NCBI GenBank assembly: GCA_958299035.1
Contig: CATQJL010000223.1
Location: forward strand, 71,965,006-72,029,005
Direction: 5' to 3'
Source of the DNA: Cylicocyclus nassatus
Taxonomy: Eukaryota; Nematoda; Chromadorea; Rhabditida; Strongylidae
Length of the DNA: 64,000 nucleotides
Positions 48,425 to 58,489 of the stretch are shown here, one piece after another; position 1 is the first letter of the stretch; each line of letters begins with the position of its first letter. Under the pieces are notes generated by a model. That model was not told the origin of the DNA. It did no database searches and was given only the letters and a program-made list of their open reading frames with translations. The translations under genes and the position numbers were made by a program.

Positions 48425-49136
48425 AGAAACCATTATCCGTCGGAATTCGGCGCTGACCTTAGCTACAGTATATAGCTAACGCGACCATAAAAGGCGACCC
48501 AGCTGCCTCTTATTTTTCCTTTGGCTAGAATCTTACTTATTACATATGAATCTTACTTACCAAATCATTAGGCCATCCTGAAACTATCATTTGTCTTTTT
48601 TACTCTCTGATCTTGCCACGGTACTGAAGATTCCCTTCTTCTTGGATACTCTCTCAATATGCCATAACGCGCAAATACTGAGGAAGTGATGTTTCTCTAG
48701 TATCTTATGGAATTTATCATTATCCCAATAATTTTTCGCCAGAATATAAAAAGGTTTTATTTGATGAAGTTAGAAGAGCCTCTGCTTCCCAAAACGTGTA
48801 CACTGTTCAGGGAGATGAAGTCATCCTTACTAATGACAGTCTTGTTTTGAAATCCCTAACAACAAAAAGAATTTGTAAATGATTCTGAACGTCATCCATC
48901 AACATCAGTTGTTAGCAACTCAAATTCCCATTCATCACTTGAATACGGATAGCGAAATGATCAGTTATAATACGACCCAGAGGATGAACAAAATATCATA
49001 TCAAATGCAGGACCACTTTATCATCTGATAAGTAAGATCAATGAAAAAGTAAGAGGCAGCCGGGTCGCCTTTTATGGTCGCGTTAGCTATATACCTAGCT
49101 AAGGTCAGCGCCGGATTCCGACGGATAATGGTTTCT
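48425..49136. mobile_element. Mutator-like foldback element with a gene fragment
   Basis: A 9-bp direct duplication, CCTGCCAAG (48416-48424 and 49137-49145), flanks inverted arms of about 120 bp that begin AGAAACCATTATCCGTCGG. A 9-bp duplication and long TIRs are typical of Mutator-like elements. The core (about 48690-48885, plus strand) has an open frame of about 65 codons with YGIYHYPNNFSPEYKKVLF and VYTVQGDEVILTNDSLVLK, then a shifted frame with SERHPSTSVVSNSNSHSS. It has no transposase signature and could be a captured gene piece, as in Pack-MULEs. Confidence 0.75.
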
Positions 49137-49272
49137 CCTGCCAAGTCTCATTCCATAGCAAGAAAAAATGATAGAGAAGAACCAAGTATTCAAAGTAATG
49201 ATAGCAAAACTCGGCATATTTAAAACATACATGCAAACGTATGCAAATCGATAAAAGATTACGGAAAAATAC

Positions 49273-49473
49273 CTGATTAGGAGAATCAGCCCTTCAGGCG
49301 GTGACAACACCTCTTCCTTATCCGTTTGTGTACGATAAGCAACTTCAAGTGTGAAAACTCCAACAAATGTGGGAATTCGTTTTGTTTCTGATCCGAGATC
49401 CAGCTCAGATGCGCCTTCTCCTAGCTTGTAGAAGATAACGAACGCATCACAGCTTTGCTTTTTCGCGTAGTAC
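49273..49473 (-). CDS. Exon D of an unidentified split gene inside the hAT element
   Basis: It is bounded by a TTTCAG acceptor (minus strand, before 49473) and an AG-GTATTT donor (after 49273). It encodes YYAKKQSCDAFVIFYKLG, then SELDLGSETKRIPTFVGVF and TLEVAYRTQTDKEEV, ending LSPPEGLILLIR. It joins exon C (49881-50023) in the correct phase: C leaves two bases and D supplies one to make an Arg codon. The protein family is not recognised. The next exon downstream would be disrupted by the Mutator-like foldback. The frame stays open upstream of the acceptor, so a longer unspliced reading cannot be excluded. Confidence 0.45.
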
Positions 49474-49880
49474 CTGAAACAACTCTGATATATAGCAAGC
49501 GAAGAAAAATAATACGATCGCAGGCTGAAACTCGCGAGGCAGCGGTGCCCTTCTCCTGAAGCCAAGCGGAAAAACAACAGTCTCCGCCTTTACATTTATC
49601 TCAAAATGATGATGCACTAGCATCATACGGAAAGTGACGAAAATGCAAATAGTAAGGAAGTAATTTGCAAATCAAAAAAGATATGAGATCACACATCAGA
49701 GTCATATCCATGCCTATAGCGCACAGCACAAAAATACTTCCCTAAGAAATTCACTTTTTTACAGAGTATTGCGTTGAATATTATTTAAAAAAACGTTAAG
49801 CGGAAACCGTACGGCATTCATCACACATCTTCAAGATATATCTATCGAAAACGCATATTTCAAGAACACAGCGAGCTCAC

Positions 49881-50023
49881 CTATGCAACGGTGTCATTCT
49901 TGCTGCTACCGTTGCGCTTCGTTGCATAACACTCATTTGTAGATATGACTGTGACTTGATGTCATTCGCCTATGCCATCAACTTCTCTCCTTCATCAACA
50001 GAAGACTTCCTTAAACAAGATGA
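49881..50023 (-). CDS. Exon C of the same split gene, with one in-frame stop
   Basis: It begins after a CAAATTTCAG acceptor and ends at an AG-GTGAGC donor. It reads SSCLRKSSVDEGEKLMA, a TAG stop (49970-49972), then ANDIKSQSYLQMSVMQRS and ATVAARMTPLH. The frame on both sides of the stop is the same, so the stop looks like a point mutation in a decaying gene. An alternative acceptor directly after the TAG would avoid it and give a shorter exon. It lies just downstream of the RTE insertion. Function unknown. Confidence 0.4.
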
Positions 50024-50181
50024 CTGAAATTTGGATTTGACAAACAAATGATGAGCCTAAAGACAAAAATACACAAAGCTTGGATATCGAAGTATTCTTA
50101 AAGACTTGAATTCTGACATCGCAAAAAAATGGAGTATGTGCCCAAATCATAGATTTTTTTTTATCCTCGCATATGTCCCGC

Positions 50182-53160
50182 TTACGCAGGGTCTGCTTTT
50201 CTTGTGAGATGTCTCCATCTGGTCCTATCTGAGGCAAGGTCTTCATCTATACCAAGTTCTCGCAGGTCAGCCTTGATTCTGTCCATCCACCTCATCTTGG
50301 GTCTACCTCTGGGCCTTTTGCCTGGTGCCTCCACAGCCAGGGCCAACTTGGTGATGTGACTTTCATTCCTTCTGCTCACATGCCCATACCATCGTAACCT
50401 CTTTTCCTGCATTTTCTGGGCAATTGGAGCAACTTTCATTCGCGCTCGTATAGTGTCATTGCAGATGTGATCCTTCAGTGTGACTCCTAAGGTCCATCGT
50501 AGCATCCTTGTTTCCATGACACTGAGCTTGCGCTCCTCGTTCCGCGTACACGGCCAGCACTCACTGCCATACAGTGCTGCTGGGCGGATAACGGTCCGGT
50601 ACAGTTGGGACTTGAGTTGCACTGGCATTCGTCTATCGCACAGAACTCCTGTTAAGGCTCTCCATTTCATCCACGCTGTGTTCATCCTGCCTGCGACCTC
50701 CTCTTGTAAGCCTCCCTCCGCTGAGATGTGACTGCCTAGGTATCTGTATGACGTTGCCTTCTTTAGCTCTTCACCATCGATGCTTATGGTACCTGGAGTT
50801 TGTTTCCCCACTTTCATATATTCTGTCTTCCTGGTGTTGAGCTTCAGGCCATACAACTCTAGCCTGTTTTTCCAGTTTTGCACCTCGTCTTGTAGTTCCT
50901 TTCTGGCACTTGCTATCAAGACCACATCGTCTGCGTAGAGAAGTGTCCAAGGGGGGTCACGTCTGAGCGGTTCCATCACGGCATTCATCACCGTGATGAA
51001 GAGCAAGGGAGAGAGAACTGAACCTTGGTGTACTCCAACCTTGATTTCGAATTCTTTCGATTGCCCTGCAGCTGCTTGCACGTGGCTTGACGCGTTGTAG
51101 TAAATCAACTTTATCCACTGAACGTACTCCTCTGGCACCCTGTGTTTCCGTAAGGCCCACCATATGACTTCATGGGGCACCTTATCGAAGGCTTTCTCTA
51201 GGTCCAGGAAGGCTGCATGCAATTCCTTCTGCTTCTCTCTGTACTTCTCCATCACTATCCGAGCGGAATGGATTGCGTCAGTTGTACCTACTCCCTTCAC
51301 GAATCCGCACTGATTCGGTGACAACTCTATGATATCTCGAAGGCGTGTTTCGATTACTCTCTCGAAGATTTTTAGAGTGTGGCTCATCAGTCGGATTGGT
51401 CGGTAGGATGCGCAGTCTGCTATGTCTCCTTTGTTTTTCCATACCGGGATGGTCGTGCTGGTGTACCAGTCGCGAGGCATAGTCTTGCTCCTTATGATTT
51501 GATTGAGGAGACTCGTTAGCCATGTGGCTCCGGATTGTCCACATATTTTCCAGAACTCGCTTGGTATGTCGTCTGGACCAGTCGCTTTGCCGTTCTTTGT
51601 TCTTCTTATGGCCAGCCATACTTCCTCTTCCGTGACTGCTGGTACTGGTCCCTCTATGGGGCTGGCTTCTGGGATGGAGTTGATGGTGCGGCCTGTGGTG
51701 GCCATTTCTTCGAAATAGGTTCTCCATCGTTCGGTAATGTCCTCTGGTTTTCTTAGCGTCCTACCAAGCTTGTCTTTGATATGGAGGAAGTGTTCCATAT
51801 CTTTCGTGGACTCCGCTCTTCTTCTCGCTATTCGGTATATCTCGCGTTCTCCCTCGCGAGACTCTAGTTGATCGTAGAGCTCTTTCAAGTACGCCTGTTT
51901 TGCCCTCTTTACGGAAGCCTTCGCAGCACGTTTGGCTTGTTGGTACGTCTGGCGATCGTCCTCTGATTTCGTCTTATGCCATCGCTTGTACGCATTCCTC
52001 TTCTCTTTTATGAGTTTTTGCACTTCGTCATTCCACCACCACGTTTCTCGATTGATCCTTCTTTTTCCTGGCTTTGTACTTGCCAGGATCATGCGTGCCA
52101 CTTCGTGGACTCGATCTTTCAAGCTTTCCCAGGATTGATCTGGGTTATCTTGCAAGCGTGGTAGAGCTGTTAGCAATGCTTCTTTTGCCGCGTTGTTGCC
52201 TTTTAATTTTCACCATTTAATGCGGGTCCTAGTCTCTGTGGCTCTCCTGGTGTGTCTATCCATTGGGATTCTGATGTCGAGAAGCAGTGGTCTGTGCTGA
52301 GGTATGCAGCTCTCACCGGGAATGACTTTGCAGTCCTTTACGTTTTTGAGGTCACGTTGTCGGATAGCCCAGAAGTCTATCTGTGTTCGCCGATCCCCAC
52401 TCGCATATGTTATAAGGTGATCATCTTTCTTGATGTAGTATGTATTCGCCAGGACCAGATCATGAGCTGAGGCGAATTCCAGAATGCGCTCACCTTCTTC
52501 GTTGCATGTTCCGTATCCGTGGCCTCCGTGACATTTCCCGGCTTCTCCTCGCCTTTTTCCCACATGTCCGTTGAGGTCCGCTCCTAGCAGAAGTGTCTCA
52601 TCCAGTGGAACTGAACTGATGTGGTCATCCAACTCCTGCCAGAACGTGTCTTTTTCGTCATCCTTACATCCGACTTGTGGCGCATAGGCGGTAATTACTC
52701 GTAGGACCTGTTTCCCAGTATCTATCTTGATGCTCATCAGACGATCGCTTATGCGCTCAACGTCAAGTATATTGCTCCGTAGAGTCTCCGAGACAGCTAT
52801 ACCAACCCCGTTTCTGGTGCAGGTGGCACCATTGTACAGGAGCTTATATCCATCTCCGATGTCGCGTGACTTTGCCCCGCTCCACTTTGTTTCCTGTATG
52901 CAGGCTACATCGACTCGCCGTCTCTTCAGAAGATCTGCTAACTCACGAGAACGAGAGGTGAGTGTGCCCATATTGATGGTAGCTAGACGGAGAGTCTGCG
53001 ATGCCTTGGTTCGTTGCCTCTGGTGAACTAGCCGCTTTAGCCGTCCCCGTTCACCTTGCTGAGACGGTAACCCTCGCCCACTCTTCGCATTCGTCGGGCT
53101 CGAATGCGCGTCGCTCCCGGGGGACGCCCTAGCCTTTACTCGAGATTCTATATGAGACAT
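50182..53160 (-). pseudogene. RTE polyprotein: AP endonuclease plus reverse transcriptase, one nonsense codon
   Basis: The frame has 993 codons including the final stop and is open except for a TGA at 52210-52212 (codon 317). The codon before it is TGG, and family members commonly have Trp-Trp here, so TGG to TGA is likely. The first part is an apurinic-type endonuclease: ATINMGTLTSR (about residue 60), CIQETKW (90), LGADLNGHVG (190), RTQIDFW (263) and PQHRPLL with the His (289). The second part is the reverse transcriptase: TGPDDIPSEFW, SYRPIRLMS, DLEKAFDKVPH (about 653), HQGSVLSPLLF and the catalytic LYADDVVL (about 743). A C-terminal region follows. RTE proteins nick DNA and prime reverse transcription at the nick. 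Apart from the stop it could be functional. Confidence 0.92.
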
Positions 53161-53269
53161 GTCTGCTATGTTGATGCGGCGGGGTGTTTCTCAGCCGGCT
53201 TGTCGCATGCCCTTCTTTGGAAGGGCAGCCTGACGCTGGAATTGTGAGCAGAATTTTTGCCGCAGAAAT

Positions 53270-53328
53270 TAGGCTTAGTGTGGAATCGAACCCGTGACCT
53301 TCAGCACGGTAATGTTACGTAGAGCACT
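53270..53328 (-). promoter_or_regulatory. tRNA-like 5' end of the RTE with a Pol III B box
   Basis: On the minus strand the element begins AGTGCTCTAC and continues to CTGAAGGTCACGGGTTCGATTCC. This resembles the D-arm end through T-arm of a tRNA and contains the B box GGTTCGATTCC. The A box and acceptor half are missing or weak. It may be an internal promoter part or a captured tRNA piece. Confidence 0.4.
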
Positions 53329-53412
53329 AATCATAGATCAAAAATGATATTTTAAAGCAAATGCTTTATTCGTTAATCTTTTGTGAAGAATATGCTACCG
53401 AATTTATGGCTA

Positions 53413-53501
53413 CATTATGGTGTTGCGTGACTGCGGTCGCAATTGGCTTATTCCACTCCGACAAAAGCCAATCGTGACCGCAGTCACGCAACATCATTAT
53501 A
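53413..53501. repeat. Short perfect-type hairpin element
   Basis: GTTGCGTGACTGCGGTCGCAATTGGC pairs with GCCAATCGTGACCGCAGTCACGCAAC around a loop of about 15 bases. It could be a very small MITE. No duplication could be fixed. Confidence 0.6.
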
Positions 53502-53860
53502 TACCATCGACCCACAAGTTTGAACTATCGATATATAATAAACTTCTATCCGAACACAAAGTGATTTGCCTTTAAGTAAGTTCAACGAATAATATTTAAC
53601 TGCAGGCAAATTCTCTTCTTGTCTTTGTAGATATCATAAAAGAACTAACATAATATGATAACAAAACTACTTTACGTTAAGCACTTACCAAGATTTCATT
53701 GGTAAAACTTCGCCATCACACGTATACAACATAAAATCAATTGATATAGCTTTGGGCACGGGTGGAAAACTGCAAACAACTACTACCGTTAGAAAGAGTG
53801 CAGAAAAGATATATAAGATAAATTTTTTAGCAAAAGAAGTGATTGTATTTTTTTACTCAC

Positions 53861-53997
53861 ATGCTGATGCTCCTCCTCTTAACTTGCGCCGATACCTCAC
53901 CAAGTTCATCAATTCGGAGGTTGAACCAATCTATGCTGCTCGAGAATAAAGTACATTCCAGATCGAACTTTTCATTGGTTCGCGATTGTACCGCGAC
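53861..53997 (-). CDS. Exon B of the split gene inside the hAT element
   Basis: After a TTCGTTTTAG acceptor the minus strand reads VAVQSRTNEKFDLECTLF, SSSIDWFNLRIDELGE and VSAQVKRRSIS, then a GTGAGT donor. An internal GAG-GTATCG donor would end it on a whole codon, the phase needed by exon C. The amino-acid composition and clean splice sites favour real coding. Protein unknown. Confidence 0.4.
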
Positions 53998-54150
53998 CTA
54001 AAACGAATGTTTTGTAATGAGTTCTCTTAATTCCAGAAAATTAGCAGGTATATGCAAGAAAATTGGGACTTTGATGGCAAACCTCCATAGTAGTACATAT
54101 AAAGATGCCTCCTAGCAAGATCAAGAGTCATCAGCAAATCTTTAGCTCAC

Positions 54151-54514
54151 TGACTACGAGATATCGTAATGTGAGGTGCAGGAAGCTCTCTAAAATACTG
54201 GTGGAGAAAGCAATCGAAAATAACAGAGTTTTGCAATAACAGCCCTATATTTTCACTTATTAACAAATGGAATCCATCAAATCCATCAAATTCTACCTCC
54301 GCCGACCTAGCTTTGGCAAAACAAAAAAAACAGAAAGAAAATAGAAAGACAAACGAAAACGCAGAAAAGTGGGCGACACACCGAGACACCAAACGCTGAT
54401 TAAAGGACTCAGCGACACGCCGTTCAATTCGGGCGCGCTTTCCTCCTCAGGAAACGGGACTGCTGAGGCTATTTTTGCCTCTAGCAATGGGGAGAGGAGG
54501 AGGTTTGAAACCAA
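54151..54514 (-). CDS. Exons Z and A of the split gene inside the hAT element
   Basis: Exon Z (54514 to 54390) reads LLLSPLLEAKIASAVPFP, EEESAPELNGVSLSPLIS and VW, leaving two bases before a G-GTGTCT donor. Exon A (54306-54151), after CAAAGCTAG, supplies one base and reads SAEVEFDGFDGFHLLISE, NIGLLLQNSVIFDCFL and HQYFRELPAPHITISR up to a GTGAGC donor. The intron is 83 bases and the phase is consistent. The start of Z and the link from A to B are not resolved. No known domain was recognised. Confidence 0.35.
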
Positions 54515-54659
54515 AATTTCAATATATACTAATGTTTAGGCGTAGAGTAGATTTATGTAAGAATTTTGAAAAAATTATGTGAATTGAGAGTTTTGCCAAG
54601 CTCAGCTTGTCATTAGCTTGTCAAATGGCAAGCTAATTTGGAAATAAGTTGGGGAAAGT

Positions 54660-55060
54660 CTTCATTCACATAAGTTTTTCATAATTTTTCATACTTTGTT
54701 ACTTAGTCCTACTGCGCATATACACACCGAATCCCGCACGATTTCGTCTCCTCTGCGTTGCAAACGAGCCATTTTTCCATTTCTTTGGTAGCGGGAAATT
54801 TTCAGAAAAAAACTTTGCCACAACTTTCAGTCACATAATTTTTCAATAAAACTCCTAAGTTAGCTCCTACAGGCTTGTGTCCACGTGCGTACCAAGTTTC
54901 ATACCATATCGTCATCTGCGCGTTGCAAACGGGCCATTTGAATTTACAACTTCATTTACCAATTTTGCAAAATCTTTGGAAAAAATGCTTATTACTCGTC
55001 CCGTTCACATAAGTTTTTCATAATTTTTCATACTTTGCTTCCACTAGCCTCTCTCCGTTC
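54660..55060. repeat. Subterminal direct repeats of the hAT element, about 165 bp apart
   Basis: CATAAGTTTTTCATAATTTTTCATACTTTG occurs at about 54669 and 55008 with a diverged copy at 54832. GCGTTGCAAACG.GCCATTT follows the first two at about 54756 and 54919. Subterminal repeats of this kind bind transposase in other hAT elements. That role is inferred here. Confidence 0.55.
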
Positions 55061-55368
55061 GCCTACAAAATCTGGTGTCATACCGTGACGCGTACATTGA
55101 GAACTAGTCATGTATGCCGTTACAAATAGCTCGTTTGAGCGACGTCGCGCGTGCGGCAATTAGCGACGGCGCGGTTTGACGCGCGCGAACTCCAGTCTTC
55201 TCATGTTGAGGCACATAACATGTTAAAATAAGCAGAGAACGTGCACTACCAATTTTTTTCCGGGGCTCCGCCCCGGACCCCGCAAAAACGATTTCCCCTT
55301 TGCTTTTTTTGCCGAAAACGATTTCCAGCTTGTCATTTGACAAGCTCGTGCCGGGCCCTGATCGTGGT

Positions 55369-56355
55369 GCCTCTCGTGTGAGCTTTACTACTGCGACTGC
55401 TGGTTAAATATCTCGAAACACTCGTCCATTTCGGACTTGTGGAGGTCGCTATACAGGTCATGGATATAACGGCAGTAAATGAGAGGCATTCGAGCTATCA
55501 CCGGTTCCTCGATCTTGCTCATGAAGCAGACAGTGAGTACAGGCACTAGTCTCTGACCCATTGATAAGCCATGTATCTGGGAGTAGTAAGTCCCAGACCA
55601 TCTAAAGATGTTGTACTTCAAACATTCATATATCAGGGTCACTGTCAACTTGCCAAGTCAAATGTATTGATGGTATTGCCATGCCTATCCAACATCTCTG
55701 ATAGTGCTTGCAAAGCTTGTTCATTTTGCACATTAGTTTAAAGCGATGTCACGTCGAATGACTCCATTACAGTGCTCGAATCAAACCTAGCGCTGCGAAC
55801 CTGTTCGATAAATCCGTGTGAGTTGGATGGATGTGCAGGTCCCTTGGACAGCAAATGCCTCACAATTTTGTTCAAAAACCATGCAATACTGTCGGTTGGG
55901 CCGCCTACACAAATGATGATTGGTCTGATAATGTTGTAGGTGTCCTCCGATATTGGTTCATGTCTCACAAAGAAAGCTTGTGCGTTTTGATCAAGATATA
56001 AAACATTGGACAACTTAGACGTTTGAGTTTCAACCTGTTGACTCTGTCGGCAAGTCCAGCTGATTTTGTTGTCGTGGTCCAAGCGTTATTCAACTTCTTA
56101 CATTGGGTGTAAAATTCTTTGTCAGAGACCATTTTATACGTTGTGGTGTCCACAAGATGCGTTGCTGTTATTCTACGATCGAACTCCCGAGGCATTACCA
56201 CAAACTCGCCGCCTTTATCGTTTACAGACACGCGTATTGCAGCGTTCGAGACGAGTTCGCGTACTCTTCGAAATCTTGCTACTGTTCGTATAACAATTTG
56301 TTCTGATGTTGATGTTTTGCTCTGTTTTGAGCACTTCCAAAACAGCAGAACATAA
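55369..56355 (-). pseudogene. Penelope-like element reverse transcriptase, frameshifted and interrupted
   Basis: On the minus strand, in order: VSVNDKGGEFVVMP, ATHLVDTTTYKMVSDKEF, SCPMFYILIKTHKL, RPIIICVGGPTDSIAWFL, STVMESFDVTSL, IFRWSGTYYSQIHGLSMG, FMSKIEEPVIARMPLIY and CRYIHDL. This is the Penelope-like reverse transcriptase pattern. At least two frameshifts separate the blocks. The catalytic box usually read as YIDD is YIHD, so the enzyme would be dead. Sequence ends at the hAT target site (55361) and resumes at 48137. The GIY-YIG endonuclease region was not found. Confidence 0.8.
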
Positions 56356-57530
56356 GAGAGGAACTTTATGTTTACCTCAAGAACGGGAGATGGCTGTTTG
56401 TAAAACGATTAAGGGAAAGAAACTAATAGTAAGCCGTTAGATTCGTAAGACATCATTGCTAGACTCTATCTCTATGTTTAGCTTTCAGTCTTAGACTGCC
56501 TCTGACTTTGTGCAAGATTCCAACAATTTTGCGATAAGTAGCAGTACTGACATTCTGCGCAGGAAAGAATGAAAGTCCAAGGCTAACATTAAGAAGCTCG
56601 ATGATGTTAGAAGAAATTTGAGTGTTGCCAATAACAGTGACTCTTGCCGCTTTTGCATTGTAACATAAAAGTTGTTCAAACGCTCATAGGTTTTTATTAC
56701 TGCTCCGTGAGCGATTTTGCAAGATTCAGCTAAAAGTCGGTCGTACTTTGCGCGGGCTTGGTTTTGGTCTCAAATCGAATCGAATTACAGATTAATTTTG
56801 AATCATCCTCAATCCTCCTCCAACATTCGTAAGAACAAAGTCGTATACATTGATCTTTGCTTTTCTAATGAATAACGTTCAAAATCGACTGCTAGATCTA
56901 CCAGTCGATTTTGACCCTGGCTGCTTGGCCCTGGCCATTTGCCGATGTTTGAATGTTAATAAAAAAATAAAAAAATGGTTTTGTGACCTTTTTTCTCAAG
57001 CTAAACAACGTTTGTACTGATCGAAAGTCTCCAGGAGGAGTTACATATTTTGTGAGGACAATACAACGGCAAAATTGATTTTTCAAGACTTCTTCAGATA
57101 TCATAACTTGTCGTGCCCGTATTCGATTCAGCACAACTTTTGCTCATTCAAAAGCAAAAATTTACGAAACTTACGTCCATGACCATTTCGGTTTTGAGAC
57201 TTTTAGCCAAACTCAAGGTCTTTACTTTGCAACAAAGTTATTCAAACTACATGAATTCCGTAATCAGTGCAGATAAAAGACAGTTACGGCTTTTCGGAAA
57301 AGACGTGAACGACGAGCCATTAACCCAACAATTTAGAACCCAATGTTTCTCGGATTTTCATAGATATAGTCTCACTGCATCGAATTTTTATGAGAAGTGG
57401 CCGTTCAATTGTGAGATCGCGGACTCCAATCATCAGTAAAAGAAAGAATGGTAATGAAGAGTCTGTTTTAGTAAGGTCAAATTATCACCTCGTTCTATTA
57501 CCGCCCGATAAAACTAATTGTCAACATGTC
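56356..57530. other. Intergenic stretch with two unsupported open frames
   Basis: A plus-strand frame at 57113-57439 (108 codons, with LTQQFRTQCFSDFHRYSL) and a minus-strand frame at 56898-57134 (with TPPGDFRSVQTLFSLRKK) look somewhat protein-like but lack splice or start support and overlap at their ends. A small palindrome, AAAATCGACTG/CAGTCGATTTT, lies at 56881-56914. No gene is called. Confidence 0.25.
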
Positions 57531-58030
57531 AATGTGGCTTGCTAATTAAAATCTTGTAAAACCCCCAATTAGAATCTTGGAAAAGACTTCCCCTTTGACA
57601 TTACAAAAATCCACCAATAAACTTTTGTAGCTTTTTAGAAGTACGGCTCATAATTGCATCTCAATAATAAGGGATGGAAGTTGAAGAAAAAACAGGAAAA
57701 TACATAAAACAGCCGAAGGCAAAAAAATGAGGTTTTTTACATCATCAAAGACCGTAGCAAAGCAGAGGGAGAGAAACCTGGGTTAAGGTGAAGACTTGTT
57801 GGCGTTGAACTGAACAGTAGATATGTGCAAAAATTTTTGCAAAAATTATTTGAAGAAAAAGATGAGTCATGATTTTGTTTGGTTCGGTAGCAACCTAAAA
57901 TAGAAAAACGCTTACAACTCTTTCCATCCACATAATTTTTTCATAACTCTTCATACTTTTCTTTTAGTCGTGGTCGCGAAGCTGTGCAACAGATTTGGTG
58001 CTCAGTATTGTTCATCGTTGTAAACAGCAA
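57530..58030. mobile_element. Relic related to the hAT family
   Basis: ACTTCCCCTTTGACATTAC (57587) resembles the left terminus region of the 7.2 kb hAT element. CCACATAATTTTTTCATAACTCTTCATACTTT (about 57928) resembles its subterminal repeat. Ends and duplication were not found. Confidence 0.35.
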
Positions 58031-58256
58031 AAAGTTGATTTTTTTGTGCATACGGATCATGTTTTAATACGTTGGGATCTTGCACACACAAATTTATGCA
58101 TAAATGTGTTTCTAACCTGTTATTTAACTTGTTGCTGGTAAGCATTATATCAAACTGGGCTTTTTAGAGTAAGAATTATACTTACTAATATTGGTTCCTC
58201 ACTCAAGATTTCACAATTTCCTTTTTGCTTTCCAATCAAAAAAGGATACCCAGCAT

Positions 58257-58376
58257 ATGAAAGCGCCACTTTTGCTAATCCTTGTAAATAGCTGCTGTGC
58301 GTACCGTGGTTGTGATAACCAACTTTCGCTAGAAAAGAGTGTTGCGAAGGCTAATGTGACTCTTCCAATCACTTGA
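58257..58376 (+). CDS. Possible 39-residue secreted peptide
   Basis: ATG opens MKAPLLLILVNSCCAYRG, a good signal-peptide shape, then NQLSLEKSVAKANVTLPIT and a stop. There is no clear donor, poly(A) signal or family, and an upstream in-frame start at 58191 exists. It could be a first exon or a chance frame. Confidence 0.2.
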   Translation: MKAPLLLILVNSCCAYRGCDNQLSLEKSVAKANVTLPIT

Positions 58377-58489
58377 TCTCTTCCGATTGTTTTACCCTTA
58401 GAAAAAGTATCTACTTAGTCACCGAGTGTTCATTTCCCAATATATTGCTTGTGGTGCGCATTAACCTACAATAGTCCTCAGACATTCGC

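Larger units (their letters stand above)
50155..53328 (-). mobile_element. Full-length RTE-type non-LTR retrotransposon
   Basis: It is 3,174 bp long, typical of RTE elements, and flanked by a 10-bp duplication, AATCATAGAT (50145-50154 and 53329-53338). On the minus strand the 3' end is a very short untranslated tail (GGATAAAAAAAAA). The 5' end carries a tRNA-like stretch. A single frame covers endonuclease and reverse transcriptase. Length and ends show complete insertion rather than the common 5' truncation. It lies between exon-like segments B and C of the hAT passenger gene, probably in an intron. Confidence 0.9.
48138..55360. mobile_element. 7.2 kb hAT-type DNA transposon with nested elements
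   Basis: The ends are CAGGGCCCGGCACGAGCTTG and its inverse, each flanked by ATCGTGGT (48130-48137 and 55361-55368). A perfect 8-bp duplication with CAGGGCC-type TIRs fits hAT. It interrupts a Penelope-like reverse transcriptase in codon phase. Nested inside are a Mutator-like foldback (48425-49136), an RTE element (50155-53328) and a small hairpin (53413-53501). Without the nested elements it would be about 3.3 kb. I found no hAT transposase signature. Instead, exon-like pieces of another gene lie on the minus strand (49273-54514). Confidence 0.85.

Noticed and set aside
48077..48475. 132-codon plus-strand frame with a proline run
   Set aside because: It crosses the hAT border, a C-homopolymer run and the border of the Mutator-like element, so it cannot be one gene.
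49095..49577. 160-codon uninterrupted frame as one protein
   Set aside because: Its ends run into the Mutator-like arm and past a good TTTCAG acceptor. Only the part between the splice sites (49273-49473) has a coding look.
50182..53160. Two separate host genes, an endonuclease and a reverse transcriptase
   Set aside because: Both parts share one reading frame separated by a single TGA, and the whole lies between target duplications of an RTE element.
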